Positions 16,712 to 24,705 of a stretch of DNA of 51,743 nucleotides are shown here, in pieces. Source of the stretch: a virus; the IMG/VR virus record IMGVR_UViG_3300023106_000005, positions 1 to 51,743 of that record. One strand, given 5' to 3'. A model generated the notes under the pieces. That model worked only from the letters and a program-made list of their open reading frames with translations, ran no database searches and was not told the origin of the DNA. Made by a program: the position numbers and the translations under genes. How positions within the stretch are numbered: the stretch's first letter is position 1; each line of letters begins with the position of its first letter.

Positions 16712-17509
16712 ATGAGTACACAAGTAGCAAACACAGAACCAAAAAAAGCCGTATCGATTGGAAACTTCTTAAACTTTCCAAATACGCAAAAATTTCTTTC
16801 AGATAATCTTCAAGACAATAAAAAAGAATTCGTTAGCAATCTGTTAGCCTTATGCGATGGTGATGCAAATTTAGCAGCGTGCGATCCGCAAAGATTAATG
16901 CTTTGTGCAATGAATGCAACTGCTTTAAACCTACCTTTAAATAAAAATCTTGGATATGCCTATATCATTCCTTATAAAGGTATTCCAAGTTTTCAAATTG
17001 GTTATAAAGGACTTATTCAGCTTGCTTTACGTTCAGGACAATATAAGTTTTTAAATGCTTGTGAAGTTCGTGAAGGTGAAATTTCAAGAAATAAATTTAC
17101 AGGAGAAATTAAGTTTTTAGGAGAAAATGAGGATTCTCCAATTATTGGTTATATGGCTTGTTTAGAACTCACAAACGGATTCAAAGCATCTTTATATATG
17201 ACTGAAAAGCAAATTGAAGATCACGCAATTAGATTTAGCAAAATGTATGCAGCCGACAAACAATATGGAAAAAGAGTAAGTAAATGGAGCGATGCCGATG
17301 CTAGGCCAAAAATGGCTGTAAAAACAGTATTAAAAGGATTACTTGGTACTTATGGTGTATTGTCTACTGAAATGGTAAAAGCTATTTCAGAGGATAATGA
17401 CAATGAGGAAGAAAAACCATCTTCAGGTTCCCGTGGAGGTGAATTTCAAGAAGCTGTAATCGTTCAGGATGAACCAGGGGAAAAAGAACCTGAAAAAGTT
17501 AAAATTTAA
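16712..17509 (+). CDS. recT: RecT-family single-strand annealing protein
   Basis: A 265-residue protein that anneals complementary single strands during phage recombination and replication. Family features: NLPLNKNLGYAYIIPY, then FQIGYKGLIQLALRSGQY (near 75-110), and RPKMAVKTVLKGLLG toward the end. The C-terminal 40 residues are acidic and disordered. It is in one operon with DUF1351 and an MBL-fold protein 2 bases downstream. No RecE or lambda-type exonuclease gene is visible, so the MBL-fold protein may supply nuclease activity. Confidence 0.92.
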   Translation: MSTQVANTEPKKAVSIGNFLNFPNTQKFLSDNLQDNKKEFVSNLLALCDGDANLAACDPQRLMLCAMNATALNLPLNKNLGYAYIIPYKGIPSFQIGYKGLIQLALRSGQYKFLNACEVREGEISRNKFTGEIKFLGENEDSPIIGYMACLELTNGFKASLYMTEKQIEDHAIRFSKMYAADKQYGKRVSKWSDADARPKMAVKTVLKGLLGTYGVLSTEMVKAISEDNDNEEEKPSSGSRGGEFQEAVIVQDEPGEKEPEKVKI

Positions 17510-17511
17510 TT

Positions 17512-18159
17512 ATGAATTATGAATTAAATAAAAGCATTGTAAACGTGGTATCTTCCGGGAGCCACGGCAATGCTGTTATATATCATGAAAACATATTAAT
17601 TGATATTGGTGTTTCATATAAAATGATAGAACCATTCAAAAAACAACTACAATTAGTTCTTTTAACACACGAACATACAAGTGATCACCTAAATATATCA
17701 TCATTAAAAAAACTGTGTTCAGAACGTCCTTTGTTACGTGTTGCTTGTGGTGAGTGGATGGTAAAGTATTTAGATGGAATAAAAAATATTGATGTTTTAG
17801 AACCCGGAATTATTTACGATTATGGATTATTTAAAATTTCACCTGTAATTTTATATCATGATGTTAAAAATTTTGGTTATAGAATATTTAAAGGAAACCA
17901 TAAAACAATTCATATAACTGATACTTCTCATGTGATAGGAATCGTGGCAAAAAACTACGATCTGTTTTCAATAGAATTTAATTACGATGAAGAAACAGTT
18001 TTTGACAGCATTCAAAGAATTGAATCAAAAGGCGGTTATGCATATCAAAAAGGAGCTATTAACAGTCATTTAAGCCAACAACAAGCAAAAGACTTTATAT
18101 TTAAAAATGCCGGTCCGGATTCAAAATTTATTCGGCTTCATGAAAGCAAAAACAATTAA
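17512..18159 (+). CDS. MBL-fold metallo-hydrolase (nuclease candidate)
   Basis: A 215-residue protein with the metallo-beta-lactamase motif H53-x-H55-x-x-D58-H59 (THEHTSDH) after an N-terminal SSGSHGN loop and the LIDIGVS strand. Further ligands are likely in the ITDTSH segment near 150. It is of the YycJ/VicX-like type. The gene lies 2 bases after recT, so a DNA-processing role with RecT is inferred. It could be the resecting nuclease. Confidence 0.75.
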   Translation: MNYELNKSIVNVVSSGSHGNAVIYHENILIDIGVSYKMIEPFKKQLQLVLLTHEHTSDHLNISSLKKLCSERPLLRVACGEWMVKYLDGIKNIDVLEPGIIYDYGLFKISPVILYHDVKNFGYRIFKGNHKTIHITDTSHVIGIVAKNYDLFSIEFNYDEETVFDSIQRIESKGGYAYQKGAINSHLSQQQAKDFIFKNAGPDSKFIRLHESKNN

Positions 18160-18178
18160 TCAATAAATACAAATACTT

Positions 18179-18544
18179 ATGAAAAACAGAATCACAATTT
18201 TAGGAATCATTTTAATTTCTTTATCATTAACTTCTTGCTATGATTTCAATAGAGACCAAGCCGAAAAAGATGCCCAAAGTGTAGGTAAACAAATTTTGCT
18301 GAAAGCAGAAAGTTCTAAAAAAGCGAAAATTGAAGAAGCTAAAGCCGATTATGAGAGTGCAAAGTTAAATGCTCAGACGCGTATTATAGAAGCTGAGTCA
18401 AAAGCACGCTCAATTAATACCATTAGTAAAGCTATTAAAGAAAATCCGGAGTATATGCAATTTCAATTAATAGAGAGCATGAAAGGCGCTAATAGGATTT
18501 ATATTCCTACTGAAGCAGGTATTCCAATAATCGAAAAAAAGTAA
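18179..18544 (+). CDS. Lipoprotein with a prohibitin/SPFH-like C-terminal part
   Basis: A 121-residue lipoprotein: hydrophobic signal (about 4-19) ending in L-T-S-C20, the lipidated Cys. An Ala/Lys/Glu-rich helix follows (about 30-85). The tail, N-P-E-Y-M-Q-F-Q-L-I-E-S-M and then YIPTEAGIPI, resembles the C-terminal part of SPFH proteins such as HflK-type stomatins. An early membrane protein of this kind could act on host proteases or on superinfection. That is inference. Confidence 0.65.
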   Translation: MKNRITILGIILISLSLTSCYDFNRDQAEKDAQSVGKQILLKAESSKKAKIEEAKADYESAKLNAQTRIIEAESKARSINTISKAIKENPEYMQFQLIESMKGANRIYIPTEAGIPIIEKK

Positions 18545-18546
18545 TT

Positions 18547-18645
18547 ATGAGATTCACACTTTATATTTTAGTAGGAATACCAATTTTAATTATTTTTTAC
18601 TTGATTATTTGGAAAGTAATTAAAGAGCTTTTTAAGAAAGATTAA
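18547..18645 (+). CDS. Tiny single-span membrane protein
   Basis: 32 residues: one hydrophobic segment (about 3-22) and a basic end (KELFKKD). It begins 3 bases after the lipoprotein stop and is followed by a terminator, so it probably belongs to the same transcript. Confidence 0.55.
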   Translation: MRFTLYILVGIPILIIFYLIIWKVIKELFKKD

Positions 18646-18650
18646 TCATT

Positions 18651-18677
18651 AAGCCGTTTCGAAAGATTCGGCTTTTT
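18651..18677 (+). terminator. Intrinsic terminator with GAAA loop
   Basis: AAGCCG pairs with CGGCTT. An inner TC-GAAA-GA tetraloop hairpin sits inside, and five T follow. Confidence 0.8.
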
Positions 18678-18733
18678 CTTATTTAGAATCTGTATAAACT
18701 ACAACGTAATGTATTTTATATACAAATATTTTA

Positions 18734-18741
18734 TACATTTA
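18734..18741 (+). promoter_or_regulatory. Promoter (-7 box TACATTTA)
   Basis: A near-consensus TAnnTTTG box. Upstream lies the shared motif TATAAACTACAACGTAATG (18694-18712), nearly the same as at 27.9 and 31.1 kb. It sets the start of the next gene at 18775. Confidence 0.6.
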
Positions 18742-18774
18742 CATCATAGAAATAAACAATTAAAATTTATCATC

Positions 18775-19065
18775 ATGAAAGCAAATAGATCACAAATTTT
18801 TTCACAAGCTTGGACATTATTTAGAAAGTACAATATTACTTTTGCTCAGGCATTAAAAAAAGCATGGACTGATTTTAAAAGACAGTTTTATGTTTCTATT
18901 TATAATTCAATTCCTTCTAAACCATCAACGGCTAAAAAGAAACTTGAAGCAAAAAAAATGTATGAGCAATTTAATACTGTTGATTTCGCTTTAACTTTTA
19001 GAAGTGTTGAAAGCAATTCAAATGCTGCAGCTTATTACGATGGACATACTTTAAACCTAGATTAA
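18775..19065 (+). CDS. Small basic protein, unknown
   Basis: A 96-residue protein. An in-frame ATG at 18709 lies upstream of the promoter box, so the start is 18775. The N-terminus, MKANRSQIFSQAW, is basic and helical with aromatics, suggesting a nucleic-acid-binding protein. I associate its opening with Bacteroidota mobile elements but know no function. Confidence 0.6.
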   Translation: MKANRSQIFSQAWTLFRKYNITFAQALKKAWTDFKRQFYVSIYNSIPSKPSTAKKKLEAKKMYEQFNTVDFALTFRSVESNSNAAAYYDGHTLNLD

Positions 19066-19067
19066 TT

Positions 19068-19151
19068 ATGAAAGCATTAAAACTTTGTTCAATATGTTTG
19101 AGGTTTTTTAATAAATGTCAAACTTGTAAATGTAAAACAAATAAAAAATAG
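19068..19151 (+). CDS. Tiny Cys-rich protein
   Basis: 27 residues with C7-x-x-C10 and C17-x-x-C20-x-C22, a possible zinc ribbon of minimal size. It begins 2 bases after the previous stop. The short length limits confidence. Confidence 0.45.
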   Translation: MKALKLCSICLRFFNKCQTCKCKTNKK

Positions 19152-19156
19152 AAACC

Positions 19157-19345
19157 ATGCAAAATCAAAACCGTTACCGAATAGAAAATACACTTCATAG
19201 CAATATTTACAGTTATCACGCATGTTGTGTTATAGGTTATCATCCTTATACAGATACTTTAGCGCAAATAAATTATGTTTATGAGCAAAGTGCTAGAAGA
19301 AATAAAACTCCTAAATCAGTAGGTATTTGGCGAGTAAAACAATAG
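19157..19345 (+). CDS. Small protein, unknown
   Basis: A 62-residue protein rich in Tyr, Asn and His, with a Cys-Cys pair near 23-24. It is in line with its neighbours in the early operon. No domain recognised. Confidence 0.5.
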   Translation: MQNQNRYRIENTLHSNIYSYHACCVIGYHPYTDTLAQINYVYEQSARRNKTPKSVGIWRVKQ

Positions 19346-19370
19346 ATAAATAACAATTAAAACCAAAATT

Positions 19371-19859
19371 ATGAAAGAAGAATTATTGTATTTAGAACCA
19401 TTAGAAGTTTTTATAAAAAACATTCAAAAAATAAAAGTTTCAAAAGAATTAAGATATGATTTTATATTAAGATATATAAAATTCATAAGCGCACCATTCC
19501 AAACTAAGTTTATTTGGGAGGTTGATAATTTTGGAAACGAATTATATTTAGTAAACGGTAAGTATGGTTATTTTGAGTTTGATAATAGCCGATACGGAAT
19601 GTTTGTTCAAGTTCCTGATAGGATTTATAAAAAGGCTATAAATATGAAGTTAGTTACAGGTAATATAGAACTAAGAAATGAAGGTAAAATGTACACAGAT
19701 TCTAAAGATCATTGGACAAGAATAACTATTTCAAATGTAACACCCTGGACACCTAAAACTTTAATTGATGTTATTCGTTATGCAAATAAAAAAGACGAAA
19801 AGTTTAAATTAACCGAAAGATCATTAAAATATTTATTTAAAGAAATTTACACATCATGA
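19371..19859 (+). CDS. Hypothetical early protein
   Basis: A 162-residue soluble protein, mixed helix and strand by pattern, with no recognised motif. Its stop overlaps the next start (ATGA at 19856). Confidence 0.6.
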   Translation: MKEELLYLEPLEVFIKNIQKIKVSKELRYDFILRYIKFISAPFQTKFIWEVDNFGNELYLVNGKYGYFEFDNSRYGMFVQVPDRIYKKAINMKLVTGNIELRNEGKMYTDSKDHWTRITISNVTPWTPKTLIDVIRYANKKDEKFKLTERSLKYLFKEIYTS

Positions 19860-19996
19860 CAACTAACCAATTATTCCAACAAAACAACCGTTATTTAATG
19901 TTGCGGTTGATTCCTGAAAATCGTTTTAGATTTTGCAAAACCAACAAAGAACTGATTGATAAAATTATTAAAGAAATAGGAATCTGCTTAAATTAA
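19856..19996 (+). CDS. Tiny basic protein, unknown
   Basis: 46 residues, Gln/Asn-rich at the start, then basic and helical. The four-base overlap with the upstream stop supports it. Confidence 0.5.
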   Translation: MTTNQLFQQNNRYLMLRLIPENRFRFCKTNKELIDKIIKEIGICLN

Positions 19997-20002
19997 ATAA
20001 TT

Positions 20003-20338
20003 ATGATAAAATCGACTGATGTGAAAATTGGAAATTATATTCAAGGAGTAGCAAACATATTAATTGTAGACAAATACATTATTGAAAATATTGTAGATAA
20101 TCCCAAACACCCATACAAGCCAATCCCATTAACAATTGATTGGTTAAAAAAAGCAGGTTATAAGCAATTGAAATGCATAAATAAAACCTATTCATTGGGA
20201 TCATTCGAAGATAATTCTGCAATATTTGTTTCAGGTGAAAAGTTTACGCATATCAATACGGGAATACGTTTAGAGTTTGTTCACGAACTTCAAAATTTGC
20301 ATTCATGTTTATTTAAAAAAGAACTTAAATTTGATTAA
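20003..20338 (+). CDS. Phage protein with EFVHELQ tail (first of a tandem pair)
   Basis: A 111-residue protein. It starts IKSTDVKIGNYI, has IDWLKKAGYKQ in the middle and ends with LEFVHELQNLHSCLF. The VHELQNL ending is, to my knowledge, a mark of a small Bacteroidota phage/prophage family without known function. The next gene ends the same way, so the two look like a tandem duplication. Confidence 0.6.
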   Translation: MIKSTDVKIGNYIQGVANILIVDKYIIENIVDNPKHPYKPIPLTIDWLKKAGYKQLKCINKTYSLGSFEDNSAIFVSGEKFTHINTGIRLEFVHELQNLHSCLFKKELKFD

Positions 20339-20339
20339 T

Positions 20340-20666
20340 ATGGATTATAAAACTTTAATGCCTAACAATATTATTCTTTACGGGATAATAAACGAACCGA
20401 TTTCTATTAAAAAAATTGATCCGAAATCCGTAGTTATTGAAATGGCCACAGGATGCCCGCTGACAAATGAATGGTTTGATAAATTTAAGTTTCAAAAATT
20501 AGCAGAAAATTACGTTTCTGAAAGATTCAAATTCATGTTTAAAAAAGGATATAATTATTGGTATGTTGTAGATCGTTTATCACTTACTTATTTAACCAAA
20601 ATTGAATTTGTTCACGAACTTCAGCAGTTTATGTTAATTATGGATGGTAAAACTTTAAAACTTTAA
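20340..20666 (+). CDS. Phage protein with EFVHELQ tail (second of a tandem pair)
   Basis: A 108-residue protein. The start is set at the ATG at 20340, just after the upstream stop; an earlier in-frame ATG (20277) lies inside the previous gene. It has N-E-W-F-D-K-F-K-F where its partner has I-D-W-L-K-K, and ends with IEFVHELQQF. Probable diverged paralogue of 20003-20338. Confidence 0.6.
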   Translation: MDYKTLMPNNIILYGIINEPISIKKIDPKSVVIEMATGCPLTNEWFDKFKFQKLAENYVSERFKFMFKKGYNYWYVVDRLSLTYLTKIEFVHELQQFMLIMDGKTLKL

Positions 20667-20676
20667 AGCTTTAATT

Positions 20677-21117
20677 ATGTCAATATATAACGGCAGCAAG
20701 CCCATCGACCAACAGCGAGCAATTCAAAGATTGCAGTTCTTAATTGCCAATGGAAAAGTTTTTGAACTTACAGAAAAGAAGAGAACCAGGTCAATAAGTC
20801 AAAATTCATTCCTGCATCTTATTTTGCAATTTTTTGCACATGAAACGGGTTACACGACAGCTGAAGTAAAACAGGAAATATTTAAGAAAATTGTAAATCC
20901 TGATACTTTTTACGATGGTGAAGTTTATAAAGGTTTAATTGTGTTGCAACGTTGGCGATCAACTGCTAACCTCAACACAAAAGAAATGACACTTTGTATT
21001 GACCGGTTCCGGGATTACGCATCGAAAGAAGCCGGAATTTATCTTCCTGACCCGCACGATCTTTCTTTGATCGATGAAATCAAAATAACAGTTGAAAATA
21101 ATAAGCAATATTTATAA
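20677..21117 (+). CDS. NinB-like recombination protein (tentative)
   Basis: A 146-residue protein. A basic motif, EKKRTRSISQNSFLH (38-52), is followed by a helical region with E-V-K-Q-E-I-F-K-K and then LQRWRSTANLNTKEM. The arrangement resembles NinB/Orf-type recombination mediators in lambdoid phages. It fits the recT/ninG context. The family match is by eye, and another DNA-binding family is possible. Confidence 0.45.
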   Translation: MSIYNGSKPIDQQRAIQRLQFLIANGKVFELTEKKRTRSISQNSFLHLILQFFAHETGYTTAEVKQEIFKKIVNPDTFYDGEVYKGLIVLQRWRSTANLNTKEMTLCIDRFRDYASKEAGIYLPDPHDLSLIDEIKITVENNKQYL

Positions 21118-21133
21118 ATTAAAAACTAAAAAA

Positions 21134-21547
21134 ATGAGAACAATTAGATTTAGAGGAAAAAGATTAGATAATCAGGAATGGGTTTACGGTGGGATTTCAA
21201 TTTTTGAAGGTGAAGCAACCATTTACGATGAAAATGATTTAACAAATTCAGCTCATGAAGTTGATATTAATACAGTGGGTCAATTTTCAGGTGAAGCTGA
21301 TAAAGATGGTAATGAAGTTTACGAGGATGATATTTATTTACCTGAAAATTCAAAAGAATACTATTTAGTTTCTTTTTCAGATGGCGCTTTTAATGGTGGC
21401 GTAAATAAAGCAAATTGTTCTCCTTTGTTTTGGCAAGCTGAAGAAGATAATCACGGTGAATTAACCGGTGATTTAGAACCGGAAAACTTTTTTAGTAAAT
21501 GGGGAATTTGCGGAAACATTCACGATAACCCCGAATTATTAAAATAA
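21134..21547 (+). CDS. YopX family protein
   Basis: A 137-residue protein, start set at the ATG at 21134. It begins M-R-T-I-R-F-R-G-K-R and contains GQFSGEADKDGNEVYEDD and a final W-G-I-C-G-N-I-H-D-N-P-E-L-L. These are the defining YopX features. The family is common in phages of Firmicutes and Bacteroidota and has no established role. A promoter and structured RNA follow. Confidence 0.85.
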   Translation: MRTIRFRGKRLDNQEWVYGGISIFEGEATIYDENDLTNSAHEVDINTVGQFSGEADKDGNEVYEDDIYLPENSKEYYLVSFSDGAFNGGVNKANCSPLFWQAEEDNHGELTGDLEPENFFSKWGICGNIHDNPELLK

Positions 21548-21553
21548 CATTCT

Positions 21554-21561
21554 TATATTTG
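21554..21561 (+). promoter_or_regulatory. Promoter for structured leader 1 (-7 box TATATTTG)
   Basis: An exact TAnnTTTG match just after the YopX stop. A transcript from here would begin with the interleaved-stem RNA. Confidence 0.65.
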
Positions 21562-21562
21562 T

Positions 21563-21661
21563 CTAGTGGTTTATTGTCGGATTAATCACAAAGTAAGACA
21601 TATTAGAATTCCCTAAAGATCAGCTATCCGACAATAGCCCTTTAGGGAATTTCTACTTTTT
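21563..21661 (+). ncRNA. Structured leader RNA 1, interleaved (pseudoknot-type) stems
   Basis: Stem 1: 21572-21582 pairs perfectly with 21626-21636 (11 bp). Stem 2: 21607-21618 pairs perfectly with 21640-21651 (12 bp). The order 1-2-1'-2' is pseudoknot topology. The long first loop carries AAGACATATTAG at 21595-21606. Stem 2 is followed by a T-rich stretch and could act as a terminator. The next ATG is at 21696, so this may be a regulatory leader or a separate small RNA. Confidence 0.75.
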
Positions 21662-21695
21662 AAAACTTAATCAATAATAATTAAATATTTAAATC

Positions 21696-22304
21696 ATGGG
21701 AAAAGCCATCAAAGAAAAAGAAGTGAACGAAGAAGTTCAAGACGTACAAAAAGATTTTGAAATCAAATCTGCATCAATTAAAGACCATCAATGTACTTAT
21801 GGCTATGAAATTTTAACCGGGCCAACTCGCGGAGATCTTATTCCGGGGCGAAAAGGAGTTCATTTAATTCATGATGATTTGAATGAATGTTTTTCAGAGT
21901 TAAGCATTTTCCTAATGCATATCGATGATTATTTCAAAAACGATGAAAACGTAAATAATCAAACGCCTTTATCGAAATTGGAGGAACATGAAGATTTAAA
22001 TCGTTATTGGGTAACAGGTTTCAAAGTTACCGGATTCGATGAAAATAAATCAATTATCCTAACGGGTGAAAAATCTGTAACAAATGGGTTAATTAAAATT
22101 GTTTCGCCTAAAATCAAACTCGATGGTACTTATTTGTACGTTGAAGAATTGAACGAAAGGCTGCGTATTGCTTTGAATGAGGTTGAAGCGTACATGAATG
22201 GTAAATCAGCGCCTAAATTGGAACAAACCGAATTAGATCTTCAAACTTTTGCACAAGAGGATAATTTACCAATTATTGGTGATATGGAATCTGCTGAAGT
22301 TTAA
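21696..22304 (+). CDS. Hypothetical protein before the helicase
   Basis: A 202-residue acidic protein. Residues 25-180 look like a compact alpha/beta domain; the N- and C-termini are charged and probably disordered. No family recognised. It follows structured leader RNA 1 and ends 3 bases before the helicase gene, so it probably works with it in replication or recombination and may be controlled by the leader. Confidence 0.6.
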   Translation: MGKAIKEKEVNEEVQDVQKDFEIKSASIKDHQCTYGYEILTGPTRGDLIPGRKGVHLIHDDLNECFSELSIFLMHIDDYFKNDENVNNQTPLSKLEEHEDLNRYWVTGFKVTGFDENKSIILTGEKSVTNGLIKIVSPKIKLDGTYLYVEELNERLRIALNEVEAYMNGKSAPKLEQTELDLQTFAQEDNLPIIGDMESAEV

Positions 22305-22307
22305 TTT

Positions 22308-23468
22308 ATGGTTTTTCAAGAACGTCAGTACCAAAAAGATGCGATAGCACACGGAATAAATTACCTTCTTGGCGATTCTAAAGAAAATGCATTACAGATA
22401 CTACCGACCGGCTCAGGCAAGTCGGTAGTAATTGCAAAAATATTAGAGCCATTGCCAGGGAAAACGGTAATACTTCAACCATCAAAAGAAATCTTAGAAC
22501 AGAACTATGAAAAGTTTTCAAAATATGGTAGAGCTTCTATTTATTCAGCATCGGCCGGACAAAAAGTAATTGATCGAATTACCTTTGCAACTATCGGTTC
22601 TATTATTGAAAAGCTTCACATGTTCAAAGGAACTGACTATTTCCTTATAGATGAATGCCATTTGTGTGGTCCGGAAAAAGGAATGTATCAAAAACTTTTT
22701 AAAGCTTTTCCGAAAGCTAAATTTTTAGGATTAACCGCAACGCCTTACAGATTGACCCAAACGGAAGATGGGGCGCAATTAATTTTTCTTACGCGCAGCC
22801 AACCAAGATTATTTCATAATGTTCTTTATTACGTTCAAAATTCAGTTTTATTTGATGCCGGATATTTAGCTAAACTAAGATATTTCTCTTATGATGTAGT
22901 TGACAGGTCTAAATTAGAAATGAATAGTTCAGGAACCGACTTTACAACAGCGAGTTTAAGCCGATTATATAAATCTATAGACATGCCTTCAAAAATTGTA
23001 ATGTACGCTAAAATGATACTTTCTAAGCGAAAAAACGTTTTGATATTTTGTGCTACTATAGTCGAAGCGACAATTGTAATGCGCAGAATGCCGGGATCTG
23101 CAATTTTAACAGGAGAAACAAAAACCCTTGAGCGTGAAAGAATTTTAGCCAGGTTCAAAAAAGGAGAAATAAAATGTTTGATCAATGTAGGGGTTTTAGT
23201 AGTAGGCTTTGATTATCCTGCATTAGAAGCGGTTTTAATTGCCCGCTCAACAATGTCATTATCATTATATTATCAAATTGTTGGCCGTGTAATGCGTATT
23301 TTTACCTACCCTGATGGAACAAAAAAAGAAGGTTGGGTTGTAGATTTGGGAGGAAATATAAATTTCTTTGGAAAGATTGAAACAATGATCATCGAGGAAC
23401 CGAAAAAAGGTCAGTTTTCTATATGGAACAATGGAAAACAGTTAACAAATGTTCCGTTAATTAAATAA
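22308..23468 (+). CDS. SF2 DNA/RNA helicase
   Basis: A 386-residue two-domain helicase. Motif I PTGSGKS (33-39), motif II DECH (115-118), motif III TATPYR (143-148) and a motif VI-like QIVGRVMR near 322-329 are all present. The N-terminal RQYQKDAI is a Q-motif-like start. It resembles RadD/type-III-restriction-like phage helicases that unwind or remodel branched DNA. Translated just after the unknown 21696 gene. Confidence 0.9.
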   Translation: MVFQERQYQKDAIAHGINYLLGDSKENALQILPTGSGKSVVIAKILEPLPGKTVILQPSKEILEQNYEKFSKYGRASIYSASAGQKVIDRITFATIGSIIEKLHMFKGTDYFLIDECHLCGPEKGMYQKLFKAFPKAKFLGLTATPYRLTQTEDGAQLIFLTRSQPRLFHNVLYYVQNSVLFDAGYLAKLRYFSYDVVDRSKLEMNSSGTDFTTASLSRLYKSIDMPSKIVMYAKMILSKRKNVLIFCATIVEATIVMRRMPGSAILTGETKTLERERILARFKKGEIKCLINVGVLVVGFDYPALEAVLIARSTMSLSLYYQIVGRVMRIFTYPDGTKKEGWVVDLGGNINFFGKIETMIIEEPKKGQFSIWNNGKQLTNVPLIK

Positions 23469-23485
23469 CTTTAATAATAAATATT

Positions 23486-24118
23486 ATGAAAAAAATAAAC
23501 ATGACTGAGCAATTGGAACATTTAATTTCTGAAGAATCCCGGATTAAAGAAACTCATTTACAGGAATTTTGGAGTAAAAACCAACTGCCTGAAAAATTAT
23601 TCACAGTAGATCGTTTAGGAACTATTAGAGAAATTGAAATCACAGGAAATCATATTGGTTATCTATTTGAAGATAGAAATATTTGGCGACCGAATTATGA
23701 TAAAGAAAAAAGACCAAGCAAAAATTTAGTCGTTGCGTATATTGAATACGTAGAATCAATAAAAACCGCTGAACAGGTTGTTTATATTGATTATCGTGAT
23801 AGGGGTACAGGCTGTTATAAATATTCTGATTTAATAAAAGAACCTCATTTTGCATTTAATGAATTGGAATTACAAACAGAATCAAAAAGGCTTTCTGAGA
23901 CTTATGCACCAAAAGAAAATCATACTGCATGCGGTTATTGCGGAAAACAAACGCCTAATGATAAATTAGTAAATAGTACTATTATCGGGCGTGGGAGAAA
24001 AGAAGTTTATAACGATTGGAAAAGACGTTATGAAAGTAGAGCATATGTAACGCATGAACCTATGAAATTTTGCTCAGCAACTTGCGCAGGAAATGAACAA
24101 ATGTTACGTGAAGGATAA
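23486..24118 (+). CDS. Zinc-finger protein, unknown
   Basis: A 210-residue protein. The C-terminal quarter has CGYCGK (near 149-154) and a later C-S-A-T-C, a likely four-Cys zinc site. The first 130 residues are mixed alpha/beta with no recognised domain. A second ATG, MTEQLEHL at residue 6, is possible. A nucleic-acid-related role is likely from the finger and the neighbours. Confidence 0.6.
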   Translation: MKKINMTEQLEHLISEESRIKETHLQEFWSKNQLPEKLFTVDRLGTIREIEITGNHIGYLFEDRNIWRPNYDKEKRPSKNLVVAYIEYVESIKTAEQVVYIDYRDRGTGCYKYSDLIKEPHFAFNELELQTESKRLSETYAPKENHTACGYCGKQTPNDKLVNSTIIGRGRKEVYNDWKRRYESRAYVTHEPMKFCSATCAGNEQMLREG

Positions 24119-24133
24119 TTTAAATTATAAATC

Positions 24134-24388
24134 ATGCCAACATGGAGAGAACACGCATCGCCAATTATAGCAAAAGTAATTGCTGATAATAAAGGAAAAA
24201 CACCAAATGAGATAAAAAAGGCTTTACATTCTGCCTATCCTTATAGAGAACGCGCCCGACACCCGTATAAAATATGGTGTGATGAAATAAAAGTTCAATT
24301 AAAAACTAAAGTTTCAAATTTAAAACCTCAACCGGAAAATCAGATCGATTTATTTGATATGATCCAAGAAGTTGAAAAAGAAAAGTAA
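24134..24388 (+). CDS. Small phage protein with possible sliding-clamp motif
   Basis: An 84-residue protein. It opens PTWREHASPIIAKVI and contains AYPYRERARHPYKIW, which I know from many phage hypothetical proteins. Near the end is Q70-I-D-L-F74, a good match to the bacterial beta-clamp-binding consensus QxxLF. A link to the host sliding clamp is an inference from that motif. Confidence 0.6.
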   Translation: MPTWREHASPIIAKVIADNKGKTPNEIKKALHSAYPYRERARHPYKIWCDEIKVQLKTKVSNLKPQPENQIDLFDMIQEVEKEK

Positions 24389-24390
24389 TT

Positions 24391-24645
24391 ATGATAACAC
24401 CTGAAATTTTACACGAAAAAGCATTCTATTTTGAATCAGAAGAAAATGGAATATTCCAAAGATATGTTAAACAAATTGATGAAAATGTCGATTTAGTAAT
24501 TGAGGTAAGCCCGGAACAAAGAATTTTTGTTTATATTTTTGAAGATCAAGAAACGAAACACGAAGAAGGAGTAGTTATCCTTTTAAATACTGATGATGTT
24601 GATTTTGCTATTAAAGTTGCGGAATGTATTATTGGTGTAGAGTAA
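24391..24645 (+). CDS. Small acidic protein, unknown
   Basis: An 84-residue Glu/Asp-rich protein beginning MITPEILHEKAFYF, beta-rich by pattern. It starts 2 bases after the previous gene. No family recognised. Confidence 0.55.
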   Translation: MITPEILHEKAFYFESEENGIFQRYVKQIDENVDLVIEVSPEQRIFVYIFEDQETKHEEGVVILLNTDDVDFAIKVAECIIGVE

Positions 24646-24697
24646 TTTAAAATCATTATAAATTACCTTAAATTGTTTGTACATTGAAATAAATGTG

Positions 24698-24705
24698 TAT
24701 TTTTG
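24698..24705 (+). promoter_or_regulatory. Promoter for structured leader 2 (TTTG and TATTTTTG)
   Basis: A -33 TTTG (24676-24679) and a -7 TATTTTTG (24698-24705) are separated by 18 bases, as expected in Bacteroidota. The shared TATAAATTA box lies upstream at about 24657-24665. Confidence 0.75.

Noticed and set aside
20003-20666. The tandem EFVHELQ pair as one frameshifted gene
   Set aside because: Each half has its own start and complete domain layout, so duplication is simpler than a broken gene.
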